This document shows positions 31,701 through 41,522 of a stretch of 64,000 bases of DNA, piece by piece (position 1 is the first letter of the stretch; every line of letters starts with the position of its first letter). Origin of the DNA: Chrysophaeum taylorii. Lineage: Eukaryota; Sar; Pelagophyceae; Pelagomonadales; Pelagomonadaceae. The position numbers were made by a program, and so were the translations under genes. The notes beneath the pieces were generated by a model, which searched no databases, had not been told where the DNA came from, and was given only the letters and a program-made list of their open reading frames with translations. The stretch spans positions 1-64,000 of the forward strand of contig JAQMWT010000309.1 in NCBI GenBank assembly GCA_029834535.1, in the 5' to 3' direction.

Positions 31701-32061
31701 ACAAACCTGTTTTGGGAGGTTTCGTATCATGCTGCAACCGTCGTCGTTTATCTTCGTCTCTTTCTTCATCACCACCCCTGCCGCTCCTCCCTATTCTTCT
31801 TTCCCGTTGCCCTCTTTTTTTTATCTCCTTGCGTCGTGAGTCCTTCTCCCTACCTTCGCCTCTGATGAGAATTGTGTTGCTTCATCCTTGCGTGATGCAA
31901 ACCATAATAATAATAATAACCCTAATAAGCCAGTCCGACGACGGTAATGTAATAATACCGTATCTATTGAGGATACGGTGGTTCCCAAAAGAGTCCGCGA
32001 AGGGGTCGACGGAAATGTTCAACATTCGCTGGATCCCCAACGTACGCAATCGGGCGCGAGA
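28777..32061. other. Gene-poor region, 3.3 kb
   Basis: No gene is recognised. Small features: TTTA repeats near 29764, a CTGCTG run near 30613, CTGCCTGC repeats near 31280-31305. The longest plausible frame is 30951-31325 on the plus strand (RRWFAPVTFFQRRRLFDGVY, then ILLTQFGIARLRAYDEP), which looks protein-like but matches no family I know and is not bounded convincingly. Confidence 0.4.
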
Positions 32062-32946
32062 ATGATGCGTCTGAGCAACGCGCTGGGCGACCTTTTGCTG
32101 GGTGCGTCGCACGTCGTGCTGTGTTGGAAGGCGATCGGACGGGGCGAGGGGCCGCTGCGAATCCTGGTTCCTGCTTATTTTGGAGTCCTGGCGACCTTCC
32201 AGCTTTTGGGGGCGGTGTTCCACGTGTGGGACCCGGCGCACTCTCGCGCCGACGCGATATGGCTCGCCTACCTCGCCACCGGCGCTGTGAGTCCCTGTTT
32301 GTATGGCGCGGCCCTATCTCTGGCGGTCCTCGCAAAGCCGCGTCGCGCTGTGGTTGGGTGGTTTCTCGGCGCCGCTTCTTACTTGCTTTTGGCCGGTCTC
32401 CGCCTCGACTTAGCTCTAGTTTTGGGGCTCCCAAAACGACTCACCATCACGCTCCCCGCACGGGCCGCCCTCGCCCTCAAGGATATCTGGTGGATGCCCT
32501 CGGCTTTGCGCAAGAATGGGCAAAGGACGCCCGGCCAAGCGCCGTTGACTCTGACGTTCGACGGCCGAGGTTACGCCGCGACCCCAAAAGACCGCGTCTT
32601 CGACGACGCGTACGAAGACACCTTCGACCTCGTCGCCGCCTTTCCGTGCTGGCGAACCGACAGCCTTCCCTTTCTCTTTTTGTTTGTCGGCTGCATCTTT
32701 AATTCTTGTCAAGTCGTCACGTGTCTCACGGCCAAGAGTCCCGCGGCCAAGGCCCACATATGCATGGCCGTCGCGATCATGACCATGCCCCTCGCTATGT
32801 TTTTTGGGGGTGTCCCCCTCGGCATCGACTGGATGCACGCCTGCGCGGCCCCTTGCCTCTTCGCCCAAGCCAAGCTCTGCCTCGACGCCCAAGGGGGTAG
32901 GCGCCGCCACAGCAAGGAGGAGGTGCCGCCGAAAAAGGCCCTCTAG
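32062..32946 (+). CDS. Multi-pass membrane protein of unknown family
   Basis: The frame opens at 31978, but I prefer the ATG at 32062 (MMRLSNALGDLLLGASHVVL) because the preceding 28 residues are polar and unlike a leader. About 294 residues contain six or seven hydrophobic spans, for example LRILVPAYFGVLATFQLLGA, AIWLAYLATGAVSPCLYGAA, VVGWFLGAASYLLLAGLRLD, FLFLFVGCIFNSCQ and AVAIMTMPLAMFFGGVPLG. A soluble loop near the middle holds ALALKDIWWMPSALRKNG. The tail is basic (RRRHSKEEVPPKK). It is surely an integral membrane protein. I do not recognise the family and suggest no substrate. Confidence 0.6.
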   Translation: MMRLSNALGDLLLGASHVVLCWKAIGRGEGPLRILVPAYFGVLATFQLLGAVFHVWDPAHSRADAIWLAYLATGAVSPCLYGAALSLAVLAKPRRAVVGWFLGAASYLLLAGLRLDLALVLGLPKRLTITLPARAALALKDIWWMPSALRKNGQRTPGQAPLTLTFDGRGYAATPKDRVFDDAYEDTFDLVAAFPCWRTDSLPFLFLFVGCIFNSCQVVTCLTAKSPAAKAHICMAVAIMTMPLAMFFGGVPLGIDWMHACAAPCLFAQAKLCLDAQGGRRRHSKEEVPPKKAL

Positions 32947-34792
32947 ACTACTAGTCTAGGGGCCGATTTTAATTTGTACACACTTCTTTCTTTCTTTCTT
33001 TCTTTCGCACGAGGTGATCACCTCGCCCTTTTTTGGTTCGTGAGTGTGGAAGCTTTTTCGTTTAGCTAGTCTAGTCACACGACGTCAGCACCAGCCAATG
33101 AGAGGCCAGAATCAATAGCTCGTCACACGCCATCATTAATTTTGCGGCGTGCTGCTCAAGACATCTTGACACGCAAGCAACATCGACCGAACGATATGTC
33201 TCGGGGTTAGGGACCTTCCCAGCAGCGAAAGCGCCGTCGCACACCAACGCAGAGATTTTTAACGCGACAAGCGTGCTGAGGAGCAGCGGGTAGCTGAAGC
33301 AAAGGCGACGCTGCAGCGGCTCGAAGGGGGGCCTTCCTTCTTCTTCTAGCCGCGACCAGCAGCGAGGAGGAAACGAGCCAAGTCCGTCAGGGACAACGGT
33401 GAAGTGCGCGACGACGAAGACGACGTACACAATGAGGTCATGTCAAAAGCAGAGCAGGCCAACTCCTGTCAGAAGTACCGCCCCGATTGACCTCTCTACG
33501 GCGACGCGACCGATATTAAGAATCCAAGCAATTTGTGTCGTCGACTCGGCGCCTTCGACGTGCAAGAGTACAGAGCTCGAGCGTTGGGTTTCGTACCGAC
33601 AGCACTCGATCGCGAAGGCCTCGCGAGCTCCTGCGCGGATGGACAATTATTTCTCCTTCGGCTGATGGCGGTCGCTCTTGGCCCAAGGAACTGTCCTCCG
33701 TCCTGCGGAAGCCGACACGACGCTCTGTTCGCACGTGCGAATGGTCGACACGGTAGTCGACCTCTTGTTGGCCCCGTCGCACTACAGGGACGAGCTTAGT
33801 GTCGCGGCTTCGGAAAAACCGCCCGCCCCCTTGGTGGTTTTGGATCGTACGCAACGCAGATTTCGCCGACGACGTGATGCGCAGTCTTATCGTCGACGAC
33901 GAGCAAATGACGGAATGCGGACGGCAGATCACGAGAGGTGGGTGGGCGACGGGAGGACTGCGGCTACCGTACCGTAGCGTGCGGCAGGTTCTCCTGAAGC
34001 GCGGTCATTGCGTCGACTCAATCACTGCATGTCGAGATATCGCGCGATGTGGTTGCAAGAGGATTGGAGGACAGCCCTGACGTCATCGTCGAGTTGTCAC
34101 TCGACCCCAACTTTGCGGAGCACGTTGTTGAAAAAGGAGGCCGTCGGATCTTCGTGGACCACTGCACTCGGCCCTGCGACCGCCACTACTGGTTCGGCGG
34201 CACCGACTCGCTTTGGTGCGTTGGGTCTAGTGGTCTAGTCCCGTGCTGCAATGTTTACTCGACTTGTTCGCTTTTGGACGTCACTGTCCGGAGACTCAAC
34301 GCTGATGGGACCTTCTTTCGAAGACGTGCCGATCAGTTGCTGCACACCGAGAGAGTCGGGAAGACCTGGTGTTTGAGCACGACGGCAGAGTTCACTCCAC
34401 GGTCTGGGTAAGCGTCTAACTTTTGAGCAGGCTGCCACCACAGTACATAGATGATGGATGGTTACCCGGATATGCGCTCGCATCGAGCGACACTTATTAG
34501 TGCTATAATTCTCGCGCTCGCCGGCGCATATTGACTGAAGACAGATAGTGCGCGAGCTGCTATAGATAGGGCGCGGGAGAGCGAGGTCCGAGCTTGTCGA
34601 CCCATCATTGTCGAGACGAGGACGAACTTTTCCTTCTTTCGCATTATTGTACATATCCACCACAATAAAGTTTCTAGGGCTCGCGCTATAAAACCAAAGC
34701 CCTTTATTTATTTATTTATTTATTTATTTTTATATTTATAAGTTGCGCGAGATGGAGGAGGAGTTGAGAATGATAGATTTTGAGTGTTATTA
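32947..34792. other. Intergenic region, 1.8 kb, with possible decayed coding
   Basis: A CTTT microsatellite lies at about 32985-33006 and a TTTA run at about 34704-34736. Between 33533 and 34411 the plus strand has several short protein-like stretches in different frames (LGAFDVQEYRARALGFVP; WWFWIVRNADFADDVMRSLI; VIVELSLDPNFAEHVVEKGG). They may be exons or remnants of one gene, but I recognise no family and do not call one. Confidence 0.35.
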
Positions 34793-37627
34793 TTAGGAAA
34801 GCAAAAAAAAGGAGCCCGACGAGAGTAAGAAGAAGAAGAAGAAGAAAAGAAGCGTGGCGCCGCCGCTGGATGATGATGGTGATATGCGATGTGCGCCGCA
34901 GTAGGCCCAGAGGAAGGAGCAGTCCTCCCCGGCCCAGGCGTGGTAGGGCCGGGTGTTGTTGTAGGGACTGTACATCATCTCGCAGGTGCACTTGCCCGTG
35001 GTCCCGTTGCAGCGTCCGTTGGGGTAGGAGCAGTTGTTGAGGCAGTGCTGGAACTGGCAGCGGTCGCCGTAGTAACCCGGCCAGCAGATGCACCGGGATA
35101 CGGGAAATTCGACGCTACAGTAGCCGCGGCGCGTGCAGTCGTCGGGGCAGTCCTTGACGGAGCAGTCGTCGAGGACGTAGGGTGGCGCGCACTGGCAGGT
35201 GCCGAAACCGTCGCAGATCCCATTAGACTCGCCAAAAAGAGTAAGGTCCTGCTTGGATTCCAAGGAACACGGAATTTTGGGGACGTCGGGGAGGTAGCGA
35301 TCCGAATCCGTGTGGTTGTAGCCCGCCTGGCAACAGTGCTGGCATACCTGAAGATTGGTGTCTTCGTCGAGATAGCAGAAGTCGCCGGGGCAGGAGACGT
35401 TGGAACAGTCGAGGCCGTAAAACCCCGGGTAACAGCGGCAAAATCCAAAGTAACAATCGCCGCGGTCGGAGCAGTTTTTGGCGCAGTCGTGGATGCCGAG
35501 GCGCCACATGTCGCCGAGCACGGAACTCGGGTAAGTCGCGTCGGTGCCCTGCCGCCGCTCTTCCCTAAACCCGACGCCGCCGAACACGTAGACCTCGCCT
35601 CTCCGGTGACCGGGTTGGGATAGGTCTGGGACGTAGACCGCGGCGTGGTTGGCGCGCTGGTTGGGGCGAAAGTAGCTCAGCCCCCCCGCGTCCTCCTCCT
35701 CGGAAGAACACGCGATCGAATCGTCCCCCTCGTCCTCGATCAAAGCCCCAAAACACGAGTCCCTGCAGCCGTCCCAGCCCGGGGCACGGCGGCGCGGCTG
35801 CGGGATGAAGACGGGGGCGCTGGCGCGGCCGTGATTTCCGTCGAGGAGAAAATTCCTCGTTGGTTCGCCTCGAACCGACGTACACCGTCGATAATACGTT
35901 CCGCGCGTCCCTTTGACAAAATAAGAGGAGAGATCGTGCGTCGCGAGCCACGATTCGTTCCACCATCGAGGTCCCGTCACGAACTGCCTCGGCCCGGTGG
36001 CCGCGTAGGGGACTATTGGCTGGTCCGTCGCCGGTTTCGTCGGGACGTCCTCGTAGAAGTCTACGATGCCGTAGAATGGAAGCGCTTCTTTCGGGATTTC
36101 CGTATTGTTGGGATCCGGCTCGTACCAGTCGTTCCCCGGACATCCCGGCTCGCTGTCGTCTGCGCAATTGTTGTTCTTTTTCGGCCGCGTCGCGTCGAGC
36201 TCGAAGCAGTCTTCCGGAAAAGGAAAGTCGTCGGTGCAGTTTCGCGGCCACAAAGCGTAGACAGCGTGCGTCTTGTGGAGCCACCGGTCCGACGTCGTGT
36301 TGTAGAACCAGGTGTCGTCGAAGAAGTGGGACCCGTTGAGGCCGCCGAATAACACGAGCATAGACTCGGCGGCGACGAAGACCATAACCGAATTCGCTCG
36401 AGCCGCGGGGCTCGAAGAAAACTGGGTCCACGTTGAGGTAGACATATTATAAAACCACAAATCGTCCAGAAAATAGGGACCCTCCGGCGTGAAGCCGTCA
36501 TCAACCGTCGCCGCCGCCGCCGCAATGACCCCCGTCGATGCCCCCGGACCGTCGGTGGCGACGTACGGGAAGTGAGTCGCGTAACCTCCAAACACCCACA
36601 TCCCCCCCCCCACCTCCAAGGCGGCCACGTGGCCGGCGCGGGGCGATGGCCAGGGTGCGACGCACACCCTCTGGTCTCGGAGATCCCAACTATCCCCCGG
36701 CAACGCCCTACATTCCGCGCTGGCGTTCGCTTCGCTCCAATTACCCGCGGTCTTCCCAGAATTCCAAGCCGGCGTGGGTTCCATCGCTGCGAGAAGGCGC
36801 TTTTCGTACACCCACAAGTCGTCGAGAAAGCCGCCTCGCGGGAGAAGAGCCCTCGATCCCCACCGATTCTCCTCCGAATTATCGTCGGCGAATCCGTGCC
36901 ACAGCCGGAATCCGCCGAAAACCCACGCTCTCGATCCGTCCGACACCATCGAGAACTGCCATCGCTTCCCCGGCGACGTTGTGCTCTCGATTTCCATCCA
37001 CGTGTTGTCCCGGAGATCGTAGGACCACAGATCCGCACAGTAGTCTTCGCACTTCTGCGCGAATCCGCCGTACACCAACATAGTCCCGTCGTCGAATCGG
37101 GCCGCGCCGTGCTCCCACCGCTCCGCGGGGTGCGTGCACAGCTCGCGGCCCATGATTATCTTGCACCCGCCCCGAAACGCGCCGAGATTCAAGAGAGTCC
37201 AGGTCCGATCCTCGCACGCTCGGTCGCCGTAGCGGGTGCAGTTTAGGTCGAAACTCCACAAGTCGTTGAGGTACGTCCCGACGACGATCTCGTTCTCGCT
37301 GCTGCAGTTCGACGCGTTGTTTTTGCAGGGGGTCGTCACGGGGCTCTCCTCGTACGTCACGAACTCGATGGTTCCGTTGATTTCCGCGACGTCGTACGTC
37401 TTTGGAACGTGTGCGCCTTTCTTTTCGTTCGAACGCCCCCCAAACAAAATTATCTTGCTCCCGAACAAAACCATCGAATGCCCGCGCCGCGCCCCCGGCC
37501 CGTCCTCGAGCCCCCACAGCTCCTGCCACGCGGCAGTCCCGTTTTTGCGGTACCGCCACCGTTGCCAGCACTTTGCTCTTCTTACGAAAGAAGACAGTCC
37601 TACTACTATGAATAACAACGACATCAT
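34793..37627 (-). CDS. Secreted Kelch-EGF surface protein
   Basis: 944 residues. A signal peptide (MMSLLFIVVGLSSFVRRAKC) is followed by a Kelch beta-propeller of about six blades, seen from the repeated hydrophobic-GG strands: IILFGGRSN, MLVYGGFAQ, AWVFGGFRL, MWVFGGYAT, LVLFGGLNG and VYVFGGVGF. From about residue 716 to 909 come at least four EGF-like Cys-rich modules (CAKNCSDRGDCYFGFCRCYP and CICWPGYYGDRCQ types). The C-terminus is Ser-rich and ends in a hydrophobic stretch (LLFFFFFFLLSSGSFFLLS) without a cytoplasmic tail, which suggests a GPI-anchor signal. The build recalls attractin-like proteins in outline. Adhesion or environmental sensing is likely; no enzyme motif. Confidence 0.8.
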   Translation of the reverse strand: MMSLLFIVVGLSSFVRRAKCWQRWRYRKNGTAAWQELWGLEDGPGARRGHSMVLFGSKIILFGGRSNEKKGAHVPKTYDVAEINGTIEFVTYEESPVTTPCKNNASNCSSENEIVVGTYLNDLWSFDLNCTRYGDRACEDRTWTLLNLGAFRGGCKIIMGRELCTHPAERWEHGAARFDDGTMLVYGGFAQKCEDYCADLWSYDLRDNTWMEIESTTSPGKRWQFSMVSDGSRAWVFGGFRLWHGFADDNSEENRWGSRALLPRGGFLDDLWVYEKRLLAAMEPTPAWNSGKTAGNWSEANASAECRALPGDSWDLRDQRVCVAPWPSPRAGHVAALEVGGGMWVFGGYATHFPYVATDGPGASTGVIAAAAATVDDGFTPEGPYFLDDLWFYNMSTSTWTQFSSSPAARANSVMVFVAAESMLVLFGGLNGSHFFDDTWFYNTTSDRWLHKTHAVYALWPRNCTDDFPFPEDCFELDATRPKKNNNCADDSEPGCPGNDWYEPDPNNTEIPKEALPFYGIVDFYEDVPTKPATDQPIVPYAATGPRQFVTGPRWWNESWLATHDLSSYFVKGTRGTYYRRCTSVRGEPTRNFLLDGNHGRASAPVFIPQPRRRAPGWDGCRDSCFGALIEDEGDDSIACSSEEEDAGGLSYFRPNQRANHAAVYVPDLSQPGHRRGEVYVFGGVGFREERRQGTDATYPSSVLGDMWRLGIHDCAKNCSDRGDCYFGFCRCYPGFYGLDCSNVSCPGDFCYLDEDTNLQVCQHCCQAGYNHTDSDRYLPDVPKIPCSLESKQDLTLFGESNGICDGFGTCQCAPPYVLDDCSVKDCPDDCTRRGYCSVEFPVSRCICWPGYYGDRCQFQHCLNNCSYPNGRCNGTTGKCTCEMMYSPYNNTRPYHAWAGEDCSFLWAYCGAHRISPSSSSGGATLLFFFFFFLLSSGSFFLLS

Positions 37628-38989
37628 ATTATTTTTTTTATTTGTTCATAATAATAGTAAATAAACCCGCGAGTCCAGAGAATATGAATGACCCTTAGTG
37701 CGGTCGAGATCGCGACCTTGGACGGACGGACGGACGGACGGATGATGATTCTCCTCGAGGAATGCCCCCGAGAGAGGGTTCCCGAAGCCCAGTCTTGGCG
37801 CCCTCTCATAATACGCTTGGACGGGGCAGCACGGACGACGACGACCTTGTTCAGGTCGACGGTGGGGCTGGCTTTTCGTCCGAGCTCGCGAGGGTCGGTC
37901 TATTTAAGCAGCGCGTCCAGTTTTGGCTTCCTAGGCGGCGGCGCCGCCTTCTTCTTCGAGCCATGTGCCTCCTGCTCAACAAAGCACATCATGTGGGATG
38001 ACATCAGAGCGCGACAGCAACGGACCGAGACGGCAGTTAGTTAGTTACCGCGAAAGAAAGAAAGGAAGACGACACGCGGGCTGCTCTTCTCCTATCTCCA
38101 CCGCCCCGAGGACAGACATACTCCTGGAGCTTGCTGACCAAGGCTTTGCGACGGTAATGGTTGCCCTGATGGCGAGATTCTGCACGTCCGCCGGGACTGC
38201 GCGGCGTCGACTCCCTCCGTAGTGCTCCTGATGAACTCGACGAACGAGAGCTGGAGTTCAGGTCGCCGAACCGATCGGCGATCGCTTTGGCCTCGCCACC
38301 CGCGCACGGGTCGGAGATTTAGTCTGCGCCGAGTTCTCCGCCTCGCCCACGCGTTCGACGCGAACCTGGGTGGTCGCGATCTCTGTGGTGGCAAAAATTG
38401 AGACACGGATCTCTGTGGTGGCAAAAATTGAGACATCGCGAAGGACGCCCATCTTTGAGCGCATAAAGCGTTCGGACGGGAGCTCCACGTCGGCGTGCCG
38501 ACTCCATCGCCTCGAAGAGCCCCGCGGCCTCGGGAATCTCCGAAGGCGCAACAACCCGCGAGGCGAACAGTTTCGTACACAACGCCGTGACCTTGAATCC
38601 CACGACAAAAGCCCTTGCCGGACGGTTTATTTACGCAGTACCCACGCTTTGTTTTGCTTCTTTCGAGGGCGGCGACCCTCAGACGACTCCCCCAACCGCT
38701 CGATCTCTTCGGCCTGGACGACCCGGGCAGCCGCGAGCTCGATCTCCAATTGCCGGAGCTCGATCCAGACACGGATTTCGTCGCTTCTCCCGACGACATA
38801 CGGCATCCCGAAGCTCGTACGACTGCTCAGCCTCGAGACCTCACCCAAGTCCGGATCCGCGTCTCGAGGTCGCGCTGGTCGTGCGTGGTCTCATCAAAGA
38901 GAGCAGGGTAATGAATGAATGAATGAATGAATGACAGGTGGTGGAGGAAGGGAGGAGACATCGTGTTGAAGAAGAAGAAGAAGAAGAAA
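37628..38989. other. Intergenic region upstream of the GDH-like gene
   Basis: Contains a GGAC tetranucleotide run near 37719-37741, an AATG run near 38911-38933 and an AAG run near 38967-38989 directly before the chosen GDH-like start. A possible decayed gene on the minus strand is listed separately. Confidence 0.5.
38220..38890 (-). pseudogene. Possible gene remnant of unknown family
   Basis: Minus-strand stretches in three frames read like protein: WIELRQLEIELAAARVVQAE (a charged helix), VTALCTKLFASRVVAPSEIP and ELPSERFMRSKMGVLRDVSI. The frames change without convincing splice sites, so a decayed gene is more likely than an intact one. A 27-bp direct duplication at about 38381-38434 repeats VSIFATTEI. 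I do not recognise the family. Confidence 0.3.
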
Positions 38990-40444
38990 ATGATGCTGCG
39001 GGGTGCACGTCGGATGAAGTCGACGAACCTCGCGCGACTGACCCCGACGGGCGGCGTCCACGGGACGAAGCGGGTTGTCGTGAATCAGCGGCAGTGGCGC
39101 GACAAACCTTTGCTGAAGTTCGAGGGTCAGGAACGGTACTTCAAGACGGGGACAGAAGCCGTCCAGATAATCACGGACGAAGCGAAGCGGCGGGATGGCG
39201 ACAAGAAACTGTATCTCGAGCAGTTCGAAGCGATGATGCAGTCTTTGACGCCCGTGTTTGATAGGGCGCCGCGGTACGCTTGGCTCGCGAAAGCGTTTTT
39301 GGAACCGGAACGTTCGATCGAATTTCGCGTTTCTTTCCTCGACGATTCTGGATCTGTGAGGACTCACCGCGGATACCGTATCCAGTATTCGTCGACGCTC
39401 GGACCCTACGAGGGTCCGTTGCATTTTGGGGTGGACGTTACCTCGGACAAACTTAAGAGTTGCGCTCTCGGGACGTGCTTCGCCAACGCCCTCAACGGAA
39501 GCAAGCTCGGCGGCGCCGCTGGGGGAGCGAATTTTGACCCCCAGCGGTCTTCAGAATCTGAAATTCAGAGATTTTGCCAGAGCTACATGTCCGAGCTGTC
39601 GAAATATATAGGGCCGTCGACGGATCTGCCGTCGATCGGTCAGGCGGTCGGAAGGGCCGAGGTTGGTTATCTCTACGGCCATTTCAAGAGAGTATCTAAT
39701 CTGTACTCGCCCCACGGCAGCGGGTTGCTGTGGGGAGGGGCGCTCCCCCACCCCGAAGCGTACGGGTATTCGGTCGTTCACTTCGCGAAGCACGCGTTGG
39801 AAGAGCGCGGAGAAACGATAGAAGGGAAGCGGTGCGCGATCACGGGTTCGGGCAAGATCGCCCTCGCCGTGGCCGAGCGGCTGATCGCCCTCGGCGCGAT
39901 CCCGTTGACCTTCTCCGACCAATCTGGCCACGTCTACGAGCCCGACGGCATCACGGAAGCGAAATTTCAGAAGGTAAACGCGATCAAGCAAGAACGCGGC
40001 GCGAGGATCGGGAGATATATCATCGCTTCTACGACTGCCAAGTACAACGATCGAAAAAACATCTTTGACACGCCCAGCGTGGACATCGTCTTCGCGGCGG
40101 CAACCTCCTCGGAAATCGACGTCGCCGAAGCCCACAAGATCGCGGACAGCGGCTGCAAGATGGTGGTCGACGCCGCGCACGCGCCGACGACGCCCGCGGC
40201 CGCGCGCGTCTTGAAGAAGTTGGGCGTGCTCCACGCGCCCTACAAAGCGACGTTAGCGGCCGGCGTCCTCCTCGACAACGCCGAAGACATCACCAAAACA
40301 ATCGACGACATCACCGCTAAAGTGTACTTCGACGTATCCAAGACGGCCATCGACTACAACGCGCGCGGCGACCTCAACGCCGGCACCAACATCTCCTCCT
40401 TTCTCAAAATTGCCAACCTCATGGATGCCCACGGCGCTATATAA
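38990..40444 (+). CDS. Glutamate dehydrogenase homologue lacking catalytic residues
   Basis: 484 residues from the ATG at 38990. That start gives MMLRGARRMKSTNLARL, a likely mitochondrial or plastid leader; an earlier in-frame ATG at 38927 would add a lysine run. The fold is that of hexameric glutamate dehydrogenase, which interconverts glutamate and 2-oxoglutarate with ammonia: FRVSF...STLGPYEGPLHF, LGGAAGGANFDP, EIQRFCQSYMSELSKYIGP, TDLPSIGQAVGRAEVGYLYG, LLWGGALPHPEAYGY and an NAD(P) fold with ITGSGKIALAVAERL. Key positions are changed. Family PYKGG is PYEGP, the catalytic Lys of GGGKGG is Ala, the catalytic Asp of PAGD is Gly, and ATQNE is ATSSE. The frame is intact over its whole length, so this looks like a conserved pseudoenzyme rather than a dead gene. 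Confidence 0.85.
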   Translation: MMLRGARRMKSTNLARLTPTGGVHGTKRVVVNQRQWRDKPLLKFEGQERYFKTGTEAVQIITDEAKRRDGDKKLYLEQFEAMMQSLTPVFDRAPRYAWLAKAFLEPERSIEFRVSFLDDSGSVRTHRGYRIQYSSTLGPYEGPLHFGVDVTSDKLKSCALGTCFANALNGSKLGGAAGGANFDPQRSSESEIQRFCQSYMSELSKYIGPSTDLPSIGQAVGRAEVGYLYGHFKRVSNLYSPHGSGLLWGGALPHPEAYGYSVVHFAKHALEERGETIEGKRCAITGSGKIALAVAERLIALGAIPLTFSDQSGHVYEPDGITEAKFQKVNAIKQERGARIGRYIIASTTAKYNDRKNIFDTPSVDIVFAAATSSEIDVAEAHKIADSGCKMVVDAAHAPTTPAAARVLKKLGVLHAPYKATLAAGVLLDNAEDITKTIDDITAKVYFDVSKTAIDYNARGDLNAGTNISSFLKIANLMDAHGAI

Positions 40445-40451
40445 AGTCTAT

Positions 40452-41522
40452 CTAAGCGAGGGTGACCGAAAAGTCCGAGGCATCGAGCTGGGGTTTGTCA
40501 GTAAACGGGCTCCATTTCGTAGTCCCGCCGCGCGACAACGTTCGCGGGAGCGCGTTTTTCGCGACTTCGCGCTGCTCGGCCTCCTCGAGGACCATATCCG
40601 GAAACCGCTGGCGCCATCGCCGGAACACCTGGGCATCGGTCCGTCCCGGAACACACGTCGCGACGGCGGCCCACTTTCGGCACCCGTGCACCACTATAGC
40701 TTTGTCCATCAGCTCGTCCTCCTCTCTCGTCCAACCGGTTTTCTTCAACCCCGGATCCAAGCCGTTTTTGAATTTTTCTCTACATTGCGCATCTGTCCGC
40801 GGCGGGACGTGGATTTTTGCGCGTCGCCAGTCTTCGCCGTACGCCCGTACACCCAGCTCCAGCCTCCTTTCCTCCTCGTCCGTCCACTTGCCCTTCTTCT
40901 TTTGCGCGAGAGATTTCAGATATCGTTCGCGACACTGCGTTCTCGTTCTGCCCGGAACCATCGACGCCACCCTCTGCCAGTCGCTCTTGTCGACTCGCCT
41001 CAAGATTTCGTCTTCCTGCGAGGTCCAGTTCGACCTCAGGAGTCGCGGATTAAGCGATCGTTGGTAGTGTCGCAGGCATTCCAACGGCCTCTTATCGCTG
41101 CCGACGACGCTCGCGACGCTCTCCCAATGATGGCCCATGTGCGCCGAAGCGGCGACCACGAGCCTCTGCTCCTCTTCGGCGGTCCACCGCGACGCCCCTT
41201 CTTCTTTCCTCTTCTTATTCTTCTTCAAAAAAAGCGCGACCTTGGCGAGGTACGCCCTCGCTTCATCCCCACCATCGAGCCCCGGCCCGGACTCCCCGCT
41301 CAGCGTGGCCCGAGGGACTATTGTTTTTTCGACGCGCAGCACACCCTCGATCCGCGCGATCTGCGCGCGAATTTCAGCCTGGAGCACCCGGTTCGCCGCC
41401 AGTGCCTCCGCTACCATCTCCTCTTTATAGGGTTTTTCTTTATGATGATGAAACAAAACAGAAACTTTTTTTTTACGAGTTTCTTCGGCTCTTCTTCTTC
41501 TTCTTCTTCTTTCGACCATCAC
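40452..41522 (-). CDS. Four-repeat Myb/SANT DNA-binding protein (SNAPC4-like)
   Basis: 356 residues with four Myb repeats: RWTAEEEQRLVVAAS (about 111-158), NWTSQEDEILRRVDKSDW (163-210), KWTDEEERRLELGVRAYGEDW (215-262; quoted in part) and GWTREEDELMDKAIVVHG (267-315), each closing with an R..QC..R or R.DAQ helix. Four adjacent repeats are the layout of SNAP190/SNAPC4, which binds the snRNA promoter element, and of some 4R-Myb regulators. A helical region near 36-65 (ALAANRVLQAEIRAQIARIE) may pair with partners. Residues 1-27 are a basic, low-complexity stretch lying in a duplicated DNA segment, so the ATG at 41417 (MVAEALAANRV) may be the real start. The gene ends 7 bp from the convergent GDH-like gene. 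Confidence 0.75.
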   Translation of the reverse strand: MMVERRRRRRRAEETRKKKVSVLFHHHKEKPYKEEMVAEALAANRVLQAEIRAQIARIEGVLRVEKTIVPRATLSGESGPGLDGGDEARAYLAKVALFLKKNKKRKEEGASRWTAEEEQRLVVAASAHMGHHWESVASVVGSDKRPLECLRHYQRSLNPRLLRSNWTSQEDEILRRVDKSDWQRVASMVPGRTRTQCRERYLKSLAQKKKGKWTDEEERRLELGVRAYGEDWRRAKIHVPPRTDAQCREKFKNGLDPGLKKTGWTREEDELMDKAIVVHGCRKWAAVATCVPGRTDAQVFRRWRQRFPDMVLEEAEQREVAKNALPRTLSRGGTTKWSPFTDKPQLDASDFSVTLA

